From JAAXXJ01 sp964412455 (GTDB lineage Bacteria > Nitrospirota > UBA9217): 64,000 nt of DNA. The notes beneath the pieces were generated by a model. It was not told the origin of the DNA and ran no database searches. It saw only the letters and a list, made by a program, of their open reading frames with translations. Shown here piece after piece: positions 57,287 through 64,000 of the stretch. A program made the translations under genes and the position numbers. The stretch spans positions 45,424 through 109,423 of the forward strand of contig CAYPOT010000002.1 in NCBI GenBank assembly GCA_964412455.1, in the 5' to 3' direction. Positions within the stretch are counted from its first letter, which is position 1, and each line of letters opens with the position of its first letter.

Positions 57287-58339
57287 ATGGCCATAACGTA
57301 TAAGGACGCGGGGGTTGATATCGATGCCGGCGACCTCTTTGTCCAAAAGATCAAACCCTTCGTCAAGTCCACGTTGCGGCCTGAAGTCCTGACGGACATC
57401 GGCGGATTCGGCGGTCTCTTCGCCCTGAAGAAGTACAAGAACCCCGTTCTCGTTTCCGGCACCGACGGGGTGGGGACCAAGCTCAAGATCGCCTTCCTGA
57501 TGAACCGGCACGACACGGTTGGCATCGATCTGGTGGCAATGTGCGTTAACGATATCGTCGTTCAGGGAGCGGAGCCCCTCTTTTTCCTGGACTACCTCGC
57601 CACCGGCAAACTGAAACCCGAGGACCACGCTGGGGTCGTCAAGGGCATCGCCGACGGGTGCAAACAGGCGGGCTGCGCGCTCATCGGCGGCGAGACCGCC
57701 GAGATGCCGTCGTTCTACGGAGAGGATGAATACGACCTTGCGGGTTTCGCGGTTGGCGTGGTGGAAAAAAAGCACATCATCAACGGGTCCCGGATAAAGA
57801 CCGGCGACCAGCTCATCGGTCTTGCGTCCTCGGGGCTTCACAGCAACGGATACTCGCTCGTCCGGAAGGTCCTGCTCGAGAGGGCCGGCTACGGCGTGGA
57901 CGACACCCTGACGGAACTGGGGAACGGCACCCTCGGCGAAGTGCTGCTCACGCCGACGAAGATCTATGCAAAGACGATCCTGGCGCTCATGAAGGACTTC
58001 GACATTCGCGGCATGGCGCACATCACCGGCGGCGGCATCACCGAAAACACCCCTCGCATGCTCCCCAAGGGCGCCCGGGCCCTCATCCGGAAAAAGACCT
58101 GGGACATCCCTCCGATCTTCAAGCTCCTTCAGAAAAAATCCGGCGTCGACGACACCGAGATGTACCGCGCGTTCAACATGGGCATCGGCATGGTCATCGT
58201 CGTACCGAAGAAACAGGTGGAAGCGGTCATCAAGAAAGCAGCCAAGCTTGGCGAGAAAGCCTTCCATATCGGCGAGATCGTGAAGGGCAGGCAGATCGTC
58301 AAGTACGTCGAAGATGAAGGTAGGAAGGTAGGAAGGTAG
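57287..58339 (+). CDS. purM: Phosphoribosylformylglycinamidine cyclo-ligase
   Basis: PurM closes the imidazole ring to give AIR in purine synthesis. The 350 residues begin TYKDAGVDIDAGD and contain SGTDGVGTKLKIAF, CVNDIVVQGAEPLFFLDYLA, LIGGETAEMPSFYGEDEYDL and HITGGGITENTPRML. The final residues DEGRKVGR are encoded by the AGGTAGGAAGG word repeat and are probably not part of the ancestral protein. purN follows on the same strand after the rest of that repeat. Confidence 0.97.
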   Translation: MAITYKDAGVDIDAGDLFVQKIKPFVKSTLRPEVLTDIGGFGGLFALKKYKNPVLVSGTDGVGTKLKIAFLMNRHDTVGIDLVAMCVNDIVVQGAEPLFFLDYLATGKLKPEDHAGVVKGIADGCKQAGCALIGGETAEMPSFYGEDEYDLAGFAVGVVEKKHIINGSRIKTGDQLIGLASSGLHSNGYSLVRKVLLERAGYGVDDTLTELGNGTLGEVLLTPTKIYAKTILALMKDFDIRGMAHITGGGITENTPRMLPKGARALIRKKTWDIPPIFKLLQKKSGVDDTEMYRAFNMGIGMVIVVPKKQVEAVIKKAAKLGEKAFHIGEIVKGRQIVKYVEDEGRKVGR

Positions 58340-58404
58340 GAAAAAAATCCTCTCTTCTCGAAATCCAAACTTCTTACCTTCTTAACCTCTTACCTTCCTA
58401 CCAT
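58316..58404. repeat. Word palindrome, family AGGTAGGAAGGTAAGA
   Basis: GAAGGTAGGAAGGTAGGAAG on the left, inside the purM 3' end. TTACCTTCTTAACCTCTTAC followed by CTTCCTACC lies on the right. It is the clearest example of the word-palindrome structure. Confidence 0.9.
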
Positions 58405-58455
58405 CATGATCTACACAATACTATTCAGAGAGACCGTCAGCACCAGGGAGAGCGT

Positions 58456-59106
58456 ATGAGAAAGCTAAAGGTGGGCGTACTCGTCTCCGGCCGCGGTTCC
58501 AACCTCCAGGCCATCATCGACAACATCGGGAACGGTTCGCTCTCCGCCGAGGTCGCCGTGGTCATCAGCGACCAGCCCGACGCTTATGCACTGGAGCGGG
58601 CGCGGAAGCAGCATATCCCCGGCGTCCCGGTGAGCGCCCGAGGTTTCAAGGGTAAACGGGACGAGTATGATGCACTGCTCGTCAAGGAACTGCAGAAGCA
58701 TAACGTGGAACTCGTCATCCTGGCAGGTTTCATGCGCATCATCACCCCGACCCTGCTCACGGCATTCCCCAACCGGGTCATGAACATCCACCCCGCCCTG
58801 CTTCCGTCATTCCCCGGCCTCCACGTGCAGAAGGCCGCGTTGGAACACGGTGTCAAATTCTCGGGTTGTACCGTGCACTTCGTGGACGAGAGCATGGATA
58901 CCGGCCCCATCATCATCCAGGCCGTCGTGCCCATCCTGGATAACGACACCGAAGACTCCCTTTCGGCGCGCATCTTGAAACAGGAGCATGTCATCTACTC
59001 CCGCGCCATCCAGCTCTATGCAGAGGGAAAGCTGAAGATAGAGGGAAGACGCGTACTCATGAGCGGAGGCAGGACCTCGGCTGAGGAAACGCTCCTGAAC
59101 CCGTAA
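58456..59106 (+). CDS. purN: Phosphoribosylglycinamide formyltransferase
   Basis: PurN transfers formyl from formyl-THF to GAR. The 216 residues carry KVGVLVSGRGSNLQAIIDNI, ILAGFMRIITPTLL, the catalytic Asn/His in VMNIHPALLPSFPGLHVQKA and the catalytic Asp in GCTVHFVDESMDTGPIIIQA. GGGAG precedes the ATG. A terminator follows at 59144-59175. Confidence 0.97.
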   Translation: MRKLKVGVLVSGRGSNLQAIIDNIGNGSLSAEVAVVISDQPDAYALERARKQHIPGVPVSARGFKGKRDEYDALLVKELQKHNVELVILAGFMRIITPTLLTAFPNRVMNIHPALLPSFPGLHVQKAALEHGVKFSGCTVHFVDESMDTGPIIIQAVVPILDNDTEDSLSARILKQEHVIYSRAIQLYAEGKLKIEGRRVLMSGGRTSAEETLLNP

Positions 59107-59143
59107 GCGGGCATCGTCGCGACAGGCCTTGCAACGATAAAAA

Positions 59144-59175
59144 CCTTGCATGATATTCAGTGCAAGGCTTTTTTT
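59144..59175 (+). terminator. Intrinsic terminator of purM-purN
   Basis: CCTTGCA, ten-base loop, TGCAAGG, then CTTTTTTT, 38 bases after the purN stop. Confidence 0.85.
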
Positions 59176-59347
59176 CGTATTCATCATTGGGTTCATAGGA
59201 GGCGCGCTGCCGGCGTTTCGCGCGGCGAATATGAACATTGGAGAGGCGCTCAAAACGACGCGCCACAGGAGAAACGGAAGGTTGCCTGCAGCTTGACCTC
59301 GGTCCGGCGCGCGGGTCATCGGCCGGTAAAGGCGACGTTATCGCTTC

Positions 59348-59617
59348 TCATTGCCCTCCGGCGGTTCCACCGTCCCCCTTCGCGTCCAGCCGCATCAGTT
59401 CCACCTCGCGTGAGCCTGCGCTGATATCGTCTTTCGGGTAGACATGCACGTGGGCGCGGCCGCCCGGCGGCAGGTAGGGCCACTGTTCCTGGTCCGCGTC
59501 GCCGAGCCAGGTCAGGAGCTTGCCGAGCGACCGCAGGCCCTCGGGGTCGCCGGCGATGACGATCTTCCCTTCTTCGTCGGTGATCGAGATAGTGCCGGTA
59601 AGTTTCGGAAAACGCAT
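59348..59617 (-). CDS. Small protein resembling immunity protein family Imm32
   Basis: The start is the ATG at 59617 with AGGAGGG upstream. The 89-residue product begins RFPKLTGTISITDEEGKIVI and has AGDPEGLRSLGKLLTWLGDA, then HVHVYPKDDISAGSREVELM. This order (a GDxEGLxSL helix, then H-x-H and a GSxEL strand) is like Imm32. No polymorphic toxin is in the window, so an immunity role is only a suggestion. A terminator-like hairpin sits just upstream. Confidence 0.6.
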   Translation of the reverse strand: MRFPKLTGTISITDEEGKIVIAGDPEGLRSLGKLLTWLGDADQEQWPYLPPGGRAHVHVYPKDDISAGSREVELMRLDAKGDGGTAGGQ

Positions 59618-59632
59618 GGATGCCCTCCTGTG

Positions 59633-59690
59633 AAAAAAAAGCCCTGCAGTCGTCCTGCAAGGCTTTGCTTTGATCTGCGAAAAGATATAG
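59633..59690 (-). repeat. Left copy of the tRNA-Ala downstream terminator
   Basis: AAAGCCCTGCAG, loop, CCTGCAAGGCTTT, with eight A bases on the left (T-run on the minus strand), then CTGCGAAAAGATATAGTGG. It is a direct repeat of 60526-60590. Confidence 0.75.
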
Positions 59691-59839
59691 TGGGCGATAT
59701 CACCCCTGCAGTGCGAAACGACAAAACCCATTGTGGCAAAGGTCTTGCCACTGTTTGAATTTATTTTAGCACAATTTTAGCATACCTGCCGCTCACTTCC
59801 GCCGCCGGGCCGCTTGATATAGCCATTTGCTCTTTGGTG

Positions 59840-59868
59840 TTGACACTTTGTACATACTCTTGTACAAT
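59840..59868 (+). promoter_or_regulatory. Promoter of the toxin-antitoxin operon
   Basis: TTGACA (59840-59845), 17 bases, TACAAT (59863-59868). Confidence 0.8.
59849..59866. promoter_or_regulatory. Antitoxin operator: two TGTACA sites
   Basis: TGTACA occurs at 59849-59854 and 59861-59866, centre to centre 12 bp, inside the promoter. It is the same core and spacing as described for the E. coli yefM-yoeB operator. Confidence 0.7.
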
Positions 59869-59890
59869 TAGAAGTACAGGAGGATGCACC

Positions 59891-60169
59891 ATGCTGAAAG
59901 AGATGAAAAATTATTCCATGAGCGAAGCGCGGAACGAATTGACCGCCATGCCTGAAAAGCTTGAGAAGCAGCACAGCGCAGCAGCAATCACACGGCGGGG
60001 CAAGCCTGTGCTTGCCGTCATGCCCTGGGACCTTTACGAGTCCATCATGGAAACGCTGGAGATACTCGGTGACGAGGAATTGACCGCAGCCTTGCACAAA
60101 GGGATTGAAGAGATTGCTGCTGGTAAGGGCGTGGCCTGGGAAAAAGCAAAGCGGGAACTGGCGGTATGA
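59891..60169 (+). CDS. Phd/YefM-family antitoxin
   Basis: The 92-residue antitoxin starts at the ATG at 59891 with AGGAGG upstream. YSMSEARNELTAMPEKLEKQ is the family DNA-binding start, and ITRRGKPVLAVMPWDLYESI completes the Phd fold. The C-terminal half should wrap the toxin. It overlaps the toxin gene by four bases (ATGA) and has the TGTACA operator in its promoter, so conditional autoregulation of the YefM type is expected. Confidence 0.93.
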   Translation: MLKEMKNYSMSEARNELTAMPEKLEKQHSAAAITRRGKPVLAVMPWDLYESIMETLEILGDEELTAALHKGIEEIAAGKGVAWEKAKRELAV

Positions 60170-60492
60170 CCTACAAGGTCATCATTGCACCAACGGCCTT
60201 GAAGATGCTCAAAGCCATTACCGACAGGCGTGTGCGTGATCTTATTATCAAACGGATCGACGATCTTACGGAAGAACCGGAGAAGCAGGGAAAACCGCTC
60301 GTTGCGGAACTATCCGGCTATCGGAGCCTGCGGGCTGCAGGGCAGCGTTATCGGATCATCTATCGCGTGGTCAACGACAAGATCACGGTTTATATCGTTG
60401 CGGTCGAGATCCGCAAGGAAGGAAGCAGCGTGGACATTTACAACCTGGCAAAAAAACTCATAAAACTGAGACTGACCAACCCTGTTGAATAG
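60166..60492 (+). CDS. RelE/ParE-superfamily toxin
   Basis: The 108-residue protein has TYKVIIAPTALKMLKAITDR at the start and the core KPLVAELSGYRSLRAAGQRY leading into RIIYRVVNDKITVYIVAVEI. The Arg residues and Tyr in RSLRAAGQRYRIIYRV match RelE-type mRNA interferases, but ParE-type gyrase poisons share the fold, so the target is not settled. A C-terminal extension (NLAKKLIKLRLTNPVE) follows the usual domain end. It is co-translated with the antitoxin. Confidence 0.9.
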   Translation: MTYKVIIAPTALKMLKAITDRRVRDLIIKRIDDLTEEPEKQGKPLVAELSGYRSLRAAGQRYRIIYRVVNDKITVYIVAVEIRKEGSSVDIYNLAKKLIKLRLTNPVE

Positions 60493-60525
60493 ACGATCAA
60501 CGTGCTTCGCACTTGTCTTCTAAAC

Positions 60526-60556
60526 AAAAAGCCCTGCAGTCTTCCTGCAAGGCTTT
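60526..60556 (-). terminator. Terminator of tRNA-Ala
   Basis: On the minus strand AAAGCCTTGCAGG, loop, CTGCAGGGCTTTTT, 29 bases after the tRNA end. It is duplicated at 59633-59666. Confidence 0.8.
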
Positions 60557-60584
60557 ACCTTTTTCTGCGATAAGACGATAAAAC

Positions 60585-60660
<76 letters not shown>

Positions 60661-60667
60661 ATACAGG

Positions 60668-60856
60668 CCAGACGAAAAAGACAGACAACAGACACTCAGA
60701 CTGCAGACTTAAGCTGAATGACCGCACATAATCTAATCTATCAGCCTCGATAAATCAAGGGAAAAAACTGAAAGAAAGGAGACAGAAGCCAGGAGAACGG
60801 CAATAACCGGCATCCACTCCTGAATTCTGACTCCTGTCTCCTGACTCCTGTCACTC
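60668..60856. repeat. Word elements, families AGACAGACAACAGAC and CTCCTGTCTCCTGAC
   Basis: GACAGACAACAGACACTCAG lies at 60681-60700. GAGACAGAAGCCAGGAGAAC (60779) faces TGACTCCTGTCTCCTGACTC and CTGTC (ending 60853). It fills the gap between tRNA-Ala and the next promoter. No gene is seen. Confidence 0.7.
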
Positions 60857-60863
60857 TAACGTA

Positions 60864-60892
60864 TTGACAAATCTGCCCGTCTTCGCTATAGT
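60864..60892 (+). promoter_or_regulatory. Promoter of the small basic ORF and LpoA-like gene
   Basis: TTGACA (60864-60869), 17 bases, TATAGT (60887-60892). Confidence 0.8.
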
Positions 60893-60940
60893 GTGCAGGC
60901 TGAATTCATCGGCCATTTTCATGAAAAGGAGAACCATACC

Positions 60941-61051
60941 GTGCGTGAACGAGAGAGAGAATTACGCCGCAGGCGGAAACGGAAGGCAGAGACCCTGAGA
61001 ACGCGCAACAAGGCGGCCAAAGCAGGGGCTGCGGCAAAGAAAGCGCAATAA
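60941..61051 (+). CDS. Tiny basic protein, 36 residues
   Basis: A GTG start at 60941 with AAGGAGA upstream opens a 36-codon frame. It gives RERERELRRRRKRKAETLR followed by TRNKAAKAGAAAKKAQ. It is almost all Arg, Lys, Glu and Ala, so it could be a nucleic-acid-binding or ribosome-associated peptide, or a translated leader. Its stop lies four bases before the ATG of the LpoA-like gene, which has no ribosome-binding site of its own, so translational coupling is likely. I do not recognise a family. Confidence 0.6.
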   Translation: MRERERELRRRRKRKAETLRTRNKAAKAGAAAKKAQ

Positions 61052-61055
61052 CCTG

Positions 61056-62960
61056 ATGCTGTCGAGGCCTGTCACCATCCTGTCGGCGATCCTTCTGCTT
61101 ATCGCCCTGACCGCCTCGCTGGGCTGCGCGCCCGCGCTCGTCCCGGAGCCGCAATGGGAGAAGGACGCGCGCGCGCGCGTCGACCACGCCGAAACCCTCT
61201 TTGCCAAAAAACAGTATGAGCAGGCGAGCAAGGCAGTCGAGGGATTCTTCACCACCTACCCCGAGAGCAGGCATACCGACCGGGCCCTCTCCCTCATGGG
61301 AGAGATCCAGCTCACCACCCGGAACTACAAGCAGGCGCTCAATTATTATACAAAGCTCATCGAGAAATATCCGTCATCTTCGCTCATCGGCGAGGCGAAA
61401 TACAAGATCGGCTTGTGCTACTTCGAATTGAAGGAGTACGACCTCGCCATCGACAACCTGGTGGACCGGAGCAGGATCACCGAACCGGCAAAGCTCCGGC
61501 GCATCGCCGAGATGCTTTCCGCCGCCTACAGTGCGAAAAAGAACTATCCCGCGGCGATCAGGGAATTCACCTTCCTCGCCGACAATGCGCCGGAAAAGCA
61601 GCGGCCGGGATACCGGGACCGCGTCCGCGAGTTCGTGGAAAAGAACCTGAGCGAGGACGAACTGAGAACGCTCGCCGCGGGTGCCGCATACCCCGCTGAC
61701 CTCGCCCTTTTGCGGCTCACCGGTTTGCTCATCGAACACCGCAGTTACCAGGACGCCGTCAAAGAAGCGAAAACCTTCCTGGAACGGTTCCCCGCCCATC
61801 CGGAAAAAACACGTGGTGAGTTGCTGTTGGCCGAGGCAACAGCCGGGCTCACGGCTCCGCGGTACTTGCTCGGCGTTCTGGTCCCGCAGACGGGACCGGC
61901 CTCTTTCTTCGGCGACCGTGTGCTCAAGGGGATCCAACTCGCGGTCCTGTCCTATAATACCCAAAACCCAGAAAACCGCGTGGAACTCATCGTGAAAGAC
62001 ACGGAAGGTTCTCCGGAGAAGGCCGTTGCAGGGCTGAACGAACTCGCGGCAAAAGGCGTCGTGGCTGTTATCGGGCCGCTTCTTTCCCGGGAGGTCGAGG
62101 CCCTGGCGCCTTCCCTGGAGAAGGTCCGGCTCCCCCTTCTCACGCCCACTGCCTCGAGCGCCGGGCTGACCGGCCTCAGTCCATGGATATTTCGAAACGC
62201 CCTGACCAACTCCGCGCAGGCGATCGCGGCCGCCCGGTATGGCCTCAGCAGGGCCCTCAAAAAGTTCGTGATCTTCGCTCCCGAAGATCCCTATGGCAGG
62301 GACCTCACCCGCGTCTTCACCCGGGAACTCGCGAGAAAATCGGAGATCCTCGCGACCATCACCTATCCCCCGGAGACGAACGATTTCGGCCCCTATATCC
62401 GGAGGCTCATGGAGATCGACTTCCGGTCCCAGAAGATACCCATCCCCGACGACGACCAGGAACGGAAAAAGCTGTTCCAGTCCTATGTTCCGACCTTCGA
62501 CGCCCTGTATCTGCCCGGCTACGCTGAAAAAGTGGGGTTGCTGATCCCCCAGCTGGCGTTCTACAACATCACCGGCAAACAGATCATCGGTTCCAACAAC
62601 TGGCACACGCCCGACCTTATCGAACGGGCAGGAAGGCACGCCGAAGGCGCCGTGATCGTGGACGGCTTTTACCCGGAGAATCCTGAGCCCGCGGTCAAGG
62701 CCGTGGTCGACGCGTACCGGTCCGCCTACCAGGAAGAACCCGACATCCTCTCCGCCCAGGCGTATGATGCCACCACCATGGTCCTCACGCTCCTGAAGGA
62801 TAAAAAGGACACTCCAGACGCGATCAAGGACGGTCTTTTGAACCTCCGCGACTTCCCGGGCATCTCCGGCTCGACGTCGTTCGTGGGGAGCGGCGAGTCC
62901 CAGAAGAAGCTCTTCCTCATTATGATCGAGGACGGCGCGTTCACGCTCGTGCCGGAATAA
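61056..62960 (+). CDS. LpoA-like lipoprotein: TPR plus periplasmic-binding domain
   Basis: The 634-residue lipoprotein has a lipobox near residue 24 (ALTASLGC). The N-terminal TPR part (about 40-250) includes HAETLFAKKQYEQASKAVEG, HTDRALSLMGEIQLTTRNYK and GEAKYKIGLCYFELKEYDLA. A type I periplasmic-binding domain follows (about 265-634): LLGVLVPQTGPASFFGDRVL, GVVAVIGPLLSREVEALAPS, RLPLLTPTASSAGL and KKFVIFAPEDPYGRDLTRVF. This layout is that of LpoA, the outer-membrane activator of PBP1A. A ligand role is also possible, since this fold binds amino acids in transporters. Confidence 0.85.
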   Translation: MLSRPVTILSAILLLIALTASLGCAPALVPEPQWEKDARARVDHAETLFAKKQYEQASKAVEGFFTTYPESRHTDRALSLMGEIQLTTRNYKQALNYYTKLIEKYPSSSLIGEAKYKIGLCYFELKEYDLAIDNLVDRSRITEPAKLRRIAEMLSAAYSAKKNYPAAIREFTFLADNAPEKQRPGYRDRVREFVEKNLSEDELRTLAAGAAYPADLALLRLTGLLIEHRSYQDAVKEAKTFLERFPAHPEKTRGELLLAEATAGLTAPRYLLGVLVPQTGPASFFGDRVLKGIQLAVLSYNTQNPENRVELIVKDTEGSPEKAVAGLNELAAKGVVAVIGPLLSREVEALAPSLEKVRLPLLTPTASSAGLTGLSPWIFRNALTNSAQAIAAARYGLSRALKKFVIFAPEDPYGRDLTRVFTRELARKSEILATITYPPETNDFGPYIRRLMEIDFRSQKIPIPDDDQERKKLFQSYVPTFDALYLPGYAEKVGLLIPQLAFYNITGKQIIGSNNWHTPDLIERAGRHAEGAVIVDGFYPENPEPAVKAVVDAYRSAYQEEPDILSAQAYDATTMVLTLLKDKKDTPDAIKDGLLNLRDFPGISGSTSFVGSGESQKKLFLIMIEDGAFTLVPE

Positions 62961-63034
62961 CGCCCGCTCCCGCCGCCTTTTCCCTTGACACATCGGCACC
63001 CTTTCCTTTAGTATCAATCTTCAAAATACTTTTT

Positions 63035-63197
63035 TACCGCATACTTTTTCACCGCGGAGATCGCAGAGACCGCTGAGATTTATTGAAACCACGGAAATTG
63101 AAGGCAACAACGCTAAAGCGTGGGATAACGTTTTCTAACCTTCTCAATATGACTCGTCCCGTTTCTTTCCCTCTGCGTACTCTGCGGTAAACTGAAA
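63035..63197. repeat. Word palindrome, family CACCGCGGAGATCGCAGAGA
   Basis: ACCGCGGAGATCGCAGAGAC and CGCTGAGATT on the left, CCTCTGCGTACTCTGCGGTA on the right, with about 85 unrelated bases between. It abuts the start of the protease gene. Confidence 0.75.
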
Positions 63198-63200
63198 TTT

Positions 63201-63905
63201 ATGGAAGAACTCTCGACAATTCAGAAGATCGCCGTCATGGCCCTGCCGCTCGTGTTCGCCATCGTGTTCCACGAAGTGGCCCACGGCTGGGTCGCGAACA
63301 AGCTCGGCGACCCGACGGCCCGGGATTTGGGAAGGCTTACGCTGAATCCGATCCCGCACATCGACCTGATCGGCACCATCATCATGCCGCTGGTGCTGTA
63401 CTTCGGCACGAATGGGCAGTTCGTGTTCGGCTACGCGAAGCCTGTGCCCATTGACCCGCGGTATTTCAAGGACCCGAAGAAAGGCATGGCGCTCTCTTCG
63501 CTCGCGGGTCCGGGGATCAACCTGCTCATGGCCCTCCTTTTCTCCCTGATCCTGCGGGTCATCTTCCCCGCCGTGAAAGAAAGCGGCCTCGGCGACATCT
63601 CCGGCCGGGCGCTTTTCCCGGTCGCGTTGATGCTCAGCTACGGTGTCCTGATCAATGTCGCCCTCGCGGTGCTGAATCTCATTCCGGTCCCGCCGCTGGA
63701 CGGGAGCAGGATCGTCTACTGGCTGCTGCCGGATCGGCTGGGGGCGGCCTACTATCGCCTGGAACGCTTCGGCATGCTGATCCTCATGGCCCTCCTGATC
63801 TTTCGCGTCCTCGGGGCCATCATCTGGCCGGTCGTCATTTACGTGCTCTATTTTTTCCTGGGCCAGGAGATCCTCCAGTTCCTCGTTCAGTATCTGCTCA
63901 GTTGA
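63201..63905 (+). CDS. Site-2 protease family (M50) membrane metalloprotease
   Basis: The 234-residue integral membrane protease has the zinc motif HEVAHG (HExxH, near residue 25) in the second hydrophobic segment and the third ligand Asp in LNLIPVPPLDGSRI (near residue 167). About five membrane segments and no PDZ domain place it with the compact YwhC-type enzymes. The substrate is unknown. No ribosome-binding site is visible before the ATG, which lies seven bases after a TAAACT sequence. Confidence 0.93.
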   Translation: MEELSTIQKIAVMALPLVFAIVFHEVAHGWVANKLGDPTARDLGRLTLNPIPHIDLIGTIIMPLVLYFGTNGQFVFGYAKPVPIDPRYFKDPKKGMALSSLAGPGINLLMALLFSLILRVIFPAVKESGLGDISGRALFPVALMLSYGVLINVALAVLNLIPVPPLDGSRIVYWLLPDRLGAAYYRLERFGMLILMALLIFRVLGAIIWPVVIYVLYFFLGQEILQFLVQYLLS

Positions 63906-63975
63906 GCGGGAACGGGGAATTTTAGTTAGTTACGAATCAAATTCTACTCAAAACGGCAGGAAAATTATTTGTAAC

Positions 63976-64000
63976 GTCTTATGGTTACGAAGCCCGTATC
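63976..64000. repeat. CGGTTACG-family repeat, cut by window edge
   Basis: GTCTTATGGTTACGAAGCCC followed by GTATC is one arm of the family found at 28846, 34128, 34795 and 51205; the other arm lies outside the window. Confidence 0.7.

Overview
The window is 64 kb of a bacterial chromosome with densely packed, GC-rich genes. It points to a Gram-negative, probably anaerobic or microaerophilic, respiring organism. The evidence is an outer-membrane beta-barrel, an LpoA-like lipoprotein, a periplasmic Do-type protease, a secreted tetraheme c-type cytochrome, an EtfA fused to a ferredoxin domain, and a small two-cluster ferredoxin. The mixture of genes and the unusual intergenic repeats would fit Nitrospirota or a Desulfobacterota-like lineage. 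That is an inference; no rRNA or other decisive marker is present.

Layout. 1-6656: housekeeping genes on the minus strand (argS, tgt, yajC, secD running off the left edge; rsmD, coaD) around one plus-strand SPOUT methyltransferase. 6788-8970: membrane serine protease NfeD with its slipin partner. 9046-11950: Fe-S and sulfur supply (ferredoxin, tusA, iscU, iscS, iscR) with a recognisable IscR operator. 12203-18232: bifunctional nuclease, ubiX, two transport/transaminase genes, an OmpA/MotB-like protein and a diguanylate cyclase. 18351-32913: the accessory region, all on the minus strand. It holds a TMTC-like glycosyltransferase, GT2, methyltransferase, beta-barrel, parvulin isomerase, NHL-repeat lipoprotein, tetraheme cytochrome, three membrane-anchored TPR proteins, a SpoIID-type protein, QueH and a membrane spermidine-synthase homologue. 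33090-39720: ruvCAB (split by a four-helix-bundle S23 gene), yebC, a PIN-TRAM membrane protein and a Do protease. 39894-44737: bioA, small membrane proteins, an aldo/keto reductase and a UMF1 transporter. 44899-55561: yceD-rpmF-plsX-fabH, then acyl-CoA dehydrogenase-etfB-etfA, then fabD-fabG-acpP-fabF-rnc. 55634-59617: a radical SAM protein, purM, purN and small proteins. 59891-60660: a YefM/RelE-type toxin-antitoxin pair beside tRNA-Ala. 60941-63905: a tiny basic ORF, an LpoA-like lipoprotein and a site-2 protease.

The main biological points are these. (1) The cytochrome/NHL/PPIase/beta-barrel block looks like an extracellular electron-transfer locus, possibly for an OmcE-like cytochrome filament. 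(2) About twenty intergenic sites hold word palindromes: short degenerate words repeated on one arm and their complement on the other. There are several word families, and some spill into gene ends. (3) One of these families flanks a four-helix-bundle S23 gene inserted in the ruv cluster, with what looks like a decayed second copy beside it. (4) Several genes have a sigma-70-like promoter whose -10 box ends six bases before the ATG, which predicts leaderless mRNAs. (5) The cysteine desulfurase of the isc operon has Gln where the PLP-binding Lys is expected. (6) The fatty-acid synthesis cluster carries an acyl-CoA dehydrogenase/ETF module and no recognisable enoyl reductase.
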